Below, piece after piece: positions 26,801-32,648 of a stretch of 38,439 bases of DNA. The notes below the pieces were generated by a model that did no database searches, was not told the DNA's origin, and saw only the letters and a list, made by a program, of their open reading frames with translations. This stretch comes from an uncultured Lachnospiraceae bacterium. GTDB taxonomy: Bacteria; Bacillota; Clostridia; Lachnospirales; Lachnospiraceae. Position 1 is the stretch's first letter; each line of letters opens with the position of its first letter. The DNA is taken from contig CANQUA010000030.1 of assembly GCA_947626915.1 (NCBI GenBank), positions 1-38,439 on the forward strand, given 5' to 3'. Both the position numbers and the translations under genes were made by a program.

Positions 26801-29640
26801 CCTATAAACTCCATTTGCTCATCAAACGTATCACGGAATACGATCCCCTCGGCATCGTTAGGAATAGCACCGTCGTTCTGCTCACCATTATGGAAAGACA
26901 CAGAGTACGTGACAATGCGGCCGAAATCTTCCGGATCAACACTTACTTCTCCTTTTTTCTTCAGCGGAGCGACCAGATTCAACTCCTCCCTATCCACATC
27001 GCCATGTCCGGCCACAATTCCATAAGCCTTATTACTGACTACGGTATCGCCTTGCGCAGCCAGATATTCGGCCAGAGTCTGTCCTCGCTTATACGTATTT
27101 ATCCCGGAGCCAGTCCAGCCATAATTACCCGAATCATCAGCTCTTTCTCCTTCAAGATAACTCTTTTCCGGATGAATAGTATAATGAAGCGTCAATGTTA
27201 CATCATGCTGGGCCCATGCTCCTGGATATTTCCCTTTTACAGCTTTCACAAATTTTTGCTGTTCTTCTGAAGCCTCAGGATTCCCACAATAATCATATTC
27301 TTCAGGATCGATCACAATAGCGGTCCAGCCATACATTTTCTGCTCTGCCGAATAATCAAAGCGAATCAAAGCTCCATTGGAATCATACTCAACATCCCCA
27401 GTTTGCGGATACGGATAAACGGAGTATATCTTATAATTCGTAATATCTGTAATATCTTCTGTATGTTTTTCCGCTCCCTCCATCCACGATGCAGTAAACG
27501 ACGTAATCTCCATTCCCGTAGACGTATCAACCCGCAGTGTGTCGCCAGCTGTATTAGGATTAGGAACTGTCAGCCGATCGAGAATGGCAGCGCCCGCATT
27601 GTAATAACCATGATTGGAGATAAGCTCCTTGTCAACTTTAACAGTAATCGTGTACTCTAAATCACTGCCATTACTGCCGAGATTACCTGTTTTTTCAATA
27701 TCTACTCCCTCATGACCAACTGGCACTTTGTCCGAATCTTTCCGTTCTGCATTACCCTCACTGGGAAGTATTGTCGTAGCCGTATTTTCATATGTTCTGG
27801 CAAAGGTAGAATTATAGCGAGTGTAAACACAAATTTTCACAATGTGATTAAAATCACCGTTTTCTTTATTGAGGTGGAAAGTATTCACACCCTCCGGAAG
27901 CGTAATCTCAAGTTTCCGACTTTCTTCATTATAATGTAAAACACTATTATCCCATGAATCTTCTTTATACACATATGTCGCAAGCGCCTTGGAGCCATCG
28001 CTTTCAGCCGTTTTCGTCTTAATGACAACTTTCTCGAGCGTAAGATCATCTGGTATCACGTCGGTCACTTTAGTCCCACCCAAAGGCTGATAAGGATCAT
28101 AAAGCCGGATATCCCAATGAATGAGGCCCGTTCCCTTTTCAATTGATCCCTCTTTTTTCAGATACCCCAGGAATACCGTGTACGTCTCGTCATCCGTAAT
28201 CGGAGTACTCCCCTCAGATGTCCCTCCATCCGGTGAAACACTAACCTCATTGTGTACGTCAAACGATTTCTTCGAATTATCCGGAACATAGCGACTAACC
28301 AACTCACTTACATCTACATCATACGAAATAACTACCTCTCCTTCAGGCGCAAGTTCAACGGAACCGCTCTTCAGAGTGAAGCCATCGTGATTCTCATTCA
28401 CGGTGACTTGAGCAGAAGCCACCGGCTCACCATCGATCTTTATGCTGTCCGAAACCAGCTTCGCTTCCTCCGTTGTAATCGTATCCGTCACTGTCAACGA
28501 TGTAACCGTCTCCTTTGTGGGGTTATAAACAGTTACCTCATAATGAATGTGCTGTGTTTTAGAATCGTAGCCGACTGCCTCTTTCCTCACTATAATATTC
28601 GTTCCGGGATCAGGCTTAAATGTGACCGTGCTGTTGCCCTCCACGATTGTCACATCTTTCAGGTTAGCGCCTTTCTTCAACGTTCCGGTAAACTCAATGT
28701 CGACCTCCTGCGTATATCGGTCCTTGGGTAATTTATACAGGATTGCACTGCCGCCATTTACGATTTTTACGTTAGAATCCTCACTAATAACGCCATCAAT
28801 TGCCTGGATGTCTCCATCCAGCTTAAGAAACATCCATGTTCCATCCGCACAATCTGTCTCCGGGATTCCTGCCTTCCTGAGTTCATCAGCAGTAGCGCAC
28901 CGCATCATCAGACTCTGGTTTTCACCCTCTTCAAAGTGCAGCTTCACCTTATATTGAGCATCAGGATCCATCAATCCCTCAACGCGATTGCCATCGAGCG
29001 TCACTATGTCTACGGATTTCAGGAAATCTGCCAGGTTTCCGGAATCCTTGCGTTTCGACAAAACAACCGCCGCGCCAAACGGTGTCCTTGTATCGGTTGT
29101 ATTATTTCCACTCGCAACGTCTGGCTGTGAGCTGCCGGGGTCGCTTGTATTCGAGCCCGAAGCTACGGGGTCTTCAGCTGTGTATGCCTTTCCCTTAACG
29201 CAGATCGGGTCCGAGGCGATAGTAACGCCGTCAATCCTAACGTTAAACCACTTTTCTTCCAAACTTTCATTGATAAACAGCGCAATCGTCTGCTCCTTTT
29301 TTTTATCATAGAAAACACGCAGGCTCGTATCGTTTTTACCCTCTATTCCCAAGGACAGTTCATAGATGTCAGAACCGTTCAAGAGCTCCTCGCAGCTGCC
29401 GTCCTCATCCTGTATATTCAGACTATCATAACTAAACGGAGTCCGTTCTCCTTCGCCGCTAAGGTCCTGTTTCAGTTGATCAATCGCAGCATTCCATTGT
29501 GCAGAACTAATGTCATAATAAATAACATTCCTATTCGCCGCATACGCAGTACCCACGTCTGCCAGAACCTGTACCAGTACCATGAACACGGTCAGCAAAA
29601 AGGCCAGGCCCCGACGGTATCTCATTTCTAATCCTTTCAT
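23842..29640 (-). CDS. Giant LPKTG surface protein B with pilin-type isopeptide and Cna-B domains
   Basis: About 1932 residues. The signal peptide is residues 1-36 (ends AYAA). A large N-terminal adhesive region of beta domains (about 37-1200) includes DUF11-like modules. A SpaA/prealbumin-like domain follows near 1210-1300 with an E-box (YALVEAFAPAGY). A Spy0128/FctA-like pilin isopeptide domain lies near 1340, two Cna-B domains (VWEDN...RPxSVxVQL) near 1465-1660, and another small beta domain to about 1760. Then come a NPSETSPENPT repeat spacer, three acidic VPL/IPL motifs, LPKTGDE (about 1891), a hydrophobic helix and ARKKDD. The frame extends further upstream, but GGAG lies 7 bases before the ATG at 29640 and the signal peptide starts there; ATG 29643 is also possible. 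Two repeat-bearing promoters drive it. Probably a wall-anchored adhesin. Confidence 0.9.
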   Translation of the reverse strand: MKGLEMRYRRGLAFLLTVFMVLVQVLADVGTAYAANRNVIYYDISSAQWNAAIDQLKQDLSGEGERTPFSYDSLNIQDEDGSCEELLNGSDIYELSLGIEGKNDTSLRVFYDKKKEQTIALFINESLEEKWFNVRIDGVTIASDPICVKGKAYTAEDPVASGSNTSDPGSSQPDVASGNNTTDTRTPFGAAVVLSKRKDSGNLADFLKSVDIVTLDGNRVEGLMDPDAQYKVKLHFEEGENQSLMMRCATADELRKAGIPETDCADGTWMFLKLDGDIQAIDGVISEDSNVKIVNGGSAILYKLPKDRYTQEVDIEFTGTLKKGANLKDVTIVEGNSTVTFKPDPGTNIIVRKEAVGYDSKTQHIHYEVTVYNPTKETVTSLTVTDTITTEEAKLVSDSIKIDGEPVASAQVTVNENHDGFTLKSGSVELAPEGEVVISYDVDVSELVSRYVPDNSKKSFDVHNEVSVSPDGGTSEGSTPITDDETYTVFLGYLKKEGSIEKGTGLIHWDIRLYDPYQPLGGTKVTDVIPDDLTLEKVVIKTKTAESDGSKALATYVYKEDSWDNSVLHYNEESRKLEITLPEGVNTFHLNKENGDFNHIVKICVYTRYNSTFARTYENTATTILPSEGNAERKDSDKVPVGHEGVDIEKTGNLGSNGSDLEYTITVKVDKELISNHGYYNAGAAILDRLTVPNPNTAGDTLRVDTSTGMEITSFTASWMEGAEKHTEDITDITNYKIYSVYPYPQTGDVEYDSNGALIRFDYSAEQKMYGWTAIVIDPEEYDYCGNPEASEEQQKFVKAVKGKYPGAWAQHDVTLTLHYTIHPEKSYLEGERADDSGNYGWTGSGINTYKRGQTLAEYLAAQGDTVVSNKAYGIVAGHGDVDREELNLVAPLKKKGEVSVDPEDFGRIVTYSVSFHNGEQNDGAIPNDAEGIVFRDTFDEQMEFIGPIKVTRTYPDGSRTKTFEYQSEVEPVKDNQITASWADFVAPDGENLQHDFNQQGGQYTYCFTYRLKVKDSAALSAEKPELTIHNKAWMKWDGGKLASVEEDLEVRTGVLTKTAALKNGKVAFSVEINEQALKLSEGEWLTVTDEANQNGNLSLERDSLTVEKFENESWSLLEEGTGYLRNETSGDSMFSLQVPDQTHLRVSYEYVLTEAGKNAENVSITNGVTVTGKKPIQDEDVWSFQTSEINASASGSVYAFTLKKTANTTDGAGLQNAEFILYAPNSAWLDNKTAADEATRIGKETVAYDGVALEPVAVYKTGSDGTININWQLLTNNVNYALVEAFAPAGYQRMEEPVVFRVEEETTDDSSTAKLEILDAKAEMVTAGSDSNPMTMTAANKPAASVSLKVKKTIEGSDAPKDEKFTFILKQGEEALDTIEITGEGSKTFKTIQYEEEGTYNYTIVEEKGNAEGWTYDETVWNVTVVVEKKDGVLKATTTYTKADDSESSNETASFTNRYEALDLAVEKVWEDNDDQDGQRPESVTVQLFADGVAHGGVVTLNKANDWTYKWENLPKNAGEKEIIYTVEETNVPAGYTSEVEPLMAADGTETGFTITNTHMPEPTEPTVTRTVTKVWEDNGNQDNLRPTSIEVQLLADGTALGEPVVLNTENGWSHTWTNLPKNADGKEIAYTVEELGEITGYTASYSSDTFTITNTHIPVRTGDLSVTKTVSGNAAETDKAFRFTITLTPTSGAVINGTFGGMVFTNNQATVELKANETAKAVGLPEGIGYSVLEDTYREYEVTYRNGTGTIVAGETAEVVVNNNRSQEPTNPSNPTNPTNPSETSPENPTNPSETSPENPTNPSETSPENPTNPSETSPENPTNFNEPNPQNPTEPSPENPTEQAEPMVEIEEEEVPLADFPPVEIVDEAIPLTSAPQEEIFDEDVPLTAALPKTGDEAHAGLAGMLALVALGMMGMFGALSARKKDDAE

Positions 29641-29702
29641 CATGATTCTCCTCTCCCTCTTTATTTTGTTTGTGTTCTTCCTATGCCAATCTATGTAACA
29701 AC

Positions 29703-29744
29703 TTATCGGCTGTCCCAACCGCTTAACTTCTTCCTTTCCACCAT
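29703..29744 (-). CDS. Possible 13-residue leader peptide upstream of giant gene B
   Basis: ATG at 29744, preceded by AAAGGAGGGGGAGGCA, encodes MVERKKLSGWDSR and a TAA stop, ending about 60 bases before the giant gene B start. The ribosome binding site is the best in the leader and serves no other frame I can support, which suggests translation. Role unknown; it could couple translation to leader structure. No homology claim. Confidence 0.35.
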   Translation of the reverse strand: MVERKKLSGWDSR

Positions 29745-29898
29745 TGCCTCCCCCTCCTTTAAATATGAATCGCGTACCCGGCCGCACCGCTGAACCCCCA
29801 TGTTTTCGCCCGGCAATACGTTCCGTCTGTCTGCGGCTCTATGAAAATACTGCAGAATTTTACAGATAATTCATCCTGTCTATCTTGATTTTGCTGAT

Positions 29899-29932
29899 AC
29901 TATAACATGACGCCTCTCACCAAACTTCTCAC
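29899..29932 (-). promoter_or_regulatory. Proximal activator-type promoter of giant gene B
   Basis: Leftward GTGAGA (29927-29932) and GTGAGA (29915-29920), 12 bp apart, then the degenerate ATGTTA (29903-29908) another 12 bp on, overlapping the -10 box TATAGT (29899-29904). The expected -35 position reads AAGTTT, not a consensus. Same register as at 20930, 30046 and 31064. Confidence 0.75.
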
Positions 29933-30045
29933 ATTTTCTGTAATTTTTGAACCCTGCATTTTGCGGGCCCTTCGGAATGTTTCATAAACGGCGCCGCTTA
30001 CACGAGAAGCTGCCGGGCGTTATTATTCCGTTTACTTTTAGAGAA

Positions 30046-30079
30046 ACTTTAACATACCGCTTATCACCAAATCTCTCAC
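30046..30079 (-). promoter_or_regulatory. Distal activator-type promoter of giant gene B
   Basis: Leftward GTGAGA (30074-30079), GTGATA (30062-30067) and degenerate ATGTTA (30050-30055), each 12 bp apart, with the -10 box TAAAGT (30046-30051). It is nearly a copy of the proximal site 147 bp downstream, including the shared TTTG between the first two repeats and ATGTTA at the third. Confidence 0.65.
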
Positions 30080-30168
30080 ATCTTTTACAATTTTTGGATT
30101 TCCGCATTCGCCGCCTGCGCGGAGCGGTCCGGGGCGGGAAGCGCCTGCGAACCCCGCTTTTTCCGACT

Positions 30169-30194
30169 AAAAAAGGACCCGCTGTCGGATCCTT
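30169..30194 (-). terminator. Rho-independent terminator after the small ATWQGE genes
   Basis: Leftward AAGGATCCG, ACAG loop, CGGGTCCTTTTTT: a 9-bp stem with one wobble followed by a U-run, about 55 bases after the stop of the 146-residue gene. It insulates the small-gene transcript from the giant gene B promoters. Confidence 0.85.
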
Positions 30195-30247
30195 GTACTA
30201 CTATGACCGCCGCCTGATTTAGTTTATGCGCCGCCGGGCTTTTCTGC

Positions 30248-30688
30248 TCATGCGGCGCCTCCCTGCAGGGACCGGTCGATCCATTTCAGCAGTTCCAGTA
30301 CGCTGAGAAACGTGATCTTCTCCTGCCCTTCCACCCAGACAGCCTCCCCCTGCCAGGTAGCGTTCTGCCGGTACTTGACGTGGATCACAAATGTGCCCAG
30401 CGCGCCTTTTTCTGCCGGCATCCAGTCCTGGTTCCGTTCGCCCAGAACAGACTTTTTCATCTCATGAACCGCATCGTCCGCAAACGACCTCACATAGGTG
30501 GAGCGCTGCGGGAAATTCCAGCGGTCGTACCACAGCTCCATCTGCCGGACCATATCGGCAAGGCCGCGGAACTCGCACCCTGCCTCATCATACTGATTCC
30601 AAATACTGCCCGCGTAATCATCGTCCTCTCTGCTCCTGACGCAAACGCAGACCAGGTTCGGGGCATACATTTTATACTCTGCCGCCAT
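30248..30688 (-). CDS. Small acidic protein with C-terminal ATWQGE motif
   Basis: 146 residues, no signal peptide or membrane segment, so probably cytoplasmic. The C-terminal 50 residues (FVIHVKYRQNATWQGEAVWV then LELLKWIDRSLQ) are clearly related to the 70-residue protein encoded just upstream. The N-terminal 95 residues are specific to this protein, with a CVCV stretch and an RQMELWYDRWNFPQR segment. AAGGAG lies 7 bases before the ATG at 30688 (a TTG codon precedes it in frame). No family function known to me. Second gene of a two-gene unit driven by the repeat-bearing promoter at 31064-31097 and closed by a terminator. Confidence 0.75.
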   Translation of the reverse strand: MAAEYKMYAPNLVCVCVRSREDDDYAGSIWNQYDEAGCEFRGLADMVRQMELWYDRWNFPQRSTYVRSFADDAVHEMKKSVLGERNQDWMPAEKGALGTFVIHVKYRQNATWQGEAVWVEGQEKITFLSVLELLKWIDRSLQGGAA

Positions 30689-30737
30689 CAAACCGCTCCT
30701 TGCTTACCCATGCCTTCTGCTAACCGGCCGAAACGCA

Positions 30738-30950
30738 TCACGCCTGCTGCATCTGCCGGCTGTCCGCCAGCTGAGACTCCTCCACCGCCCTGTCTATGAG
30801 TTTCAGCAGTTCCAGGGCGCTTCTGAAATACTGCTTTTCCTGCTTCTCTACCCAGGTGATCTCTCCCTGCCAGGTGGCGTGTTCATTATAAATAATTCTC
30901 ACAATAAATTCTTCGCGGATATTTTTTCTGGCTGCCCGTTTTTCTTCCAT
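30738..30950 (-). CDS. Small protein consisting of one ATWQGE motif domain
   Basis: 70 residues, probably cytoplasmic. After a basic start it reads EFIVRIIYNEHATWQGEITW, then VEKQEKQYFRSALELLKLID, and ends in a Gln-rich tail. It is the minimal form of the domain that ends the neighbouring 146-residue protein; the conserved core is ATWQGE, a WVE-QEK stretch and an amphipathic SALELLKLIDR helix. AAAGGAGA lies 6 bases before the ATG. Gap of 49 bases to the next gene. I do not recognise a function; a small adaptor or regulatory partner of the surface system is a guess from context. Confidence 0.75.
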   Translation of the reverse strand: MEEKRAARKNIREEFIVRIIYNEHATWQGEITWVEKQEKQYFRSALELLKLIDRAVEESQLADSRQMQQA

Positions 30951-31063
30951 GAATGATCTCCTTTCCGTCCGTGCCGCAACCCGTTTCCTGTTACAGTCCT
31001 CGGATCATCCGGTCCTCCCGCGTGCGCCCCCGCCGCGACAGGCAACCTCCTTGTTATTGAATC

Positions 31064-31097
31064 ATTATGGCAAACCGGTTATCACCAAAACTATCAC
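31064..31097 (-). promoter_or_regulatory. Activator-type promoter of the small ATWQGE genes
   Basis: Leftward GTGATA (31092-31097) and GTGATA (31080-31085), exactly 12 bp apart with GTTTTG between, and the -10 box CATAAT (31064-31069) in the same register as at the other three sites. The third repeat position (TTGCCA) is not conserved. It lies between the stop of regulator 2 and the start of the 70-residue gene. Confidence 0.7.
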
Positions 31098-31145
31098 AAA
31101 ACCGTTTAATTTTGAATTTTTCTTCCGGCATCGTCCCGCATGGGC

Positions 31146-32369
31146 TCAGGACACCCTGGCCACCGATCTCACCTGGCACAGCAGCTCCGCCCGGCTCGTC
31201 GTCAGCGCTCTCAGCTTGCCGGTGATCCGCCTGGCAACGACGCCGCAGTCCTCGTCGCGGATATTCATAACCAGGATCAGGTACTGGGAAATGCTGTATT
31301 TCGTAAAAATGTCTCCCTGGCGCAGACTGACGCGGATCGCCTGGCAGAGCGCTTCCGACTGCTCTTTCAGTTTTTCCTCGTTCTGCAGGGCTCTCCCTTC
31401 ATAATCGGCCAGCGTACACATCATCAGGTACATGGAAATGCCGGACCGCTCCATATTGCGGCTCAGCAGACGGTAAGCGTCGATAAAGCTGGGGTAGGAG
31501 CAATAGTACGCGCCGGCTTTATCATAGTCGTCCATGGGCTCCCGCAGCATACCGACGATCTCGTCCATCGTGCCCGGGCAATGAACCAGCTTCTCGCTTA
31601 ACCGCTTATACGCCTCCAGCATCCGTTCCGGCGGCGGCAGTCCCAGCTCGTCGGAATAGAGTCTGACGGTTTTATTATACAACTCAAGGGCTCTTTTGTA
31701 TTTACTCTGGGCCAGGAGCGCGTCCATCAGGCCGCTTTCCCATTCCTCCAGCGGATAGAGGCCTGCGGCTTTGCCGTACACCGTCTCCATGGTCAGGTAA
31801 TCCCGCCCTGCCCTGGCGTATTCGCCCAGCCAGAGCACGCATTTGCTGAACATTTTCTTGTATTTGATCCCGCTTTCCAGCACCCAGAGCTGGCCGGATA
31901 CGTCGGACAGCAGATCCCCCTGGTACAGATCGAAGGCGGCGCGGCAGCAGGCGGCCTTCTGTTCCGGATCGGCGGTCTGTTCCGCCTGTTCCATCAGGGC
32001 TTCGAACTCCTGCGCGTCGATCCACACAGGCACGTTTTCGTCGGGCACATACAGGCCGTTCCGCCAGACGACGTATTCTCCCTCAGGCAGACCGGCGTTC
32101 TGCATCTGGATCCGCATCCGGTAGACCAGCGTATTGAAACTGCTGTTCACATTGCTGATCTCGACCCGGTCGTACAGAGCCTCTACCAGCTTCTCCTTGG
32201 TAATGCCGCGCCGGCCCTGCAGCCAGACCAGCTGCAGCAGCTGAACGAACCTGGCGGAGGAATTCCTGCCCAGAGCAATCTCCTGCCCTTTATAGGTCAC
32301 CGTGAACCCCCCCAACATCCGTACCACGATTCTATTGTCTTTATTGTCTTCGCGTTCCTGCGGATACAA
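31146..32369 (-). CDS. BTAD (SARP-like) transcriptional regulator with degenerate GGDEF-like C-terminus, paralog 2
   Basis: 407 residues, same length and domain order as the regulator at 21960-23183: winged helix (MLGGFTVTYKGQEIALGR), BTAD repeats and a GGDEF-like fold whose signature position reads YSISQY. The start codon is TTG at 32369; it is supported by GGAGG 9 bases upstream and by alignment of its first residues (YPQERE) with those of paralog 1 (HPQERA). Parts of the gene are also close in DNA sequence to paralog 1, so the pair arose by duplication. The small ATWQGE genes follow directly under a repeat-bearing promoter. Presumed activator of this locus; which paralog binds which promoter cannot be told. 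Confidence 0.85.
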   Translation of the reverse strand: MYPQEREDNKDNRIVVRMLGGFTVTYKGQEIALGRNSSARFVQLLQLVWLQGRRGITKEKLVEALYDRVEISNVNSSFNTLVYRMRIQMQNAGLPEGEYVVWRNGLYVPDENVPVWIDAQEFEALMEQAEQTADPEQKAACCRAAFDLYQGDLLSDVSGQLWVLESGIKYKKMFSKCVLWLGEYARAGRDYLTMETVYGKAAGLYPLEEWESGLMDALLAQSKYKRALELYNKTVRLYSDELGLPPPERMLEAYKRLSEKLVHCPGTMDEIVGMLREPMDDYDKAGAYYCSYPSFIDAYRLLSRNMERSGISMYLMMCTLADYEGRALQNEEKLKEQSEALCQAIRVSLRQGDIFTKYSISQYLILVMNIRDEDCGVVARRITGKLRALTTSRAELLCQVRSVARVS

Positions 32370-32471
32370 TTCTTTTTACCTCCAGGTAAGATTCATGATA
32401 CAAAAGTCACTGCAAAGCGCGCCGTAAATTTAATGTTTGGCGGGACGGTTTTATAATCATCCCCATTTATC

Positions 32472-32499
32472 ATTATACGCAAAGCGCCGCGAATTTCAA
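32472..32499 (-). promoter_or_regulatory. Candidate promoter of regulator 2
   Basis: Leftward TTGAAA (32494-32499), a 16-base spacer and a perfect TATAAT (32472-32477), giving a leader of about 95 bases before the TTG start. No GTGAKA repeats. It diverges from the P-type ATPase promoter. Confidence 0.6.
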
Positions 32500-32591
32500 T
32501 CCCTAATTCGCCGGAAACTGCAGCATCGCCGGGCTGTGCATGAGAAAATACACGCCGAAATTCATTTTTCAGATGACTTTCTCCCGTATGG

Positions 32592-32600
32592 TGGTATACT
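32592..32600 (+). promoter_or_regulatory. Extended -10 promoter of the calcium ATPase gene
   Basis: TGGTATACT: a TG dinucleotide one base before a TATACT -10 box (32595-32600), with no good -35, about 45 bases before the GTG start. Confidence 0.5.
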
Positions 32601-32648
32601 TATGTTGTAATTTTAAATATGCAGTCTGATTACAAGGAGGAATGAATC

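Larger units (their letters stand above)
29641..30247 (-). other. Long intergenic leader between the small ATWQGE genes and giant gene B
   Basis: A stretch of about 600 bases without a substantial gene. From right to left it holds a terminator (30169-30194), a distal activator-type promoter (30046-30079), a proximal one (29899-29932), an untranslated leader of about 250 bases and a 13-codon open frame with a strong ribosome binding site (29703-29744) just before the giant gene B start. Confidence 0.8.

Noticed and set aside
32430-32480. Possible GTGAKA-type operator upstream of regulator 2 (ATGATA and ATGATT)
   Set aside because: The two hexamers are 13 bp apart, lie at or downstream of the -10 box and do not match GTGAKA, so they do not fit the pattern of the four supported sites.
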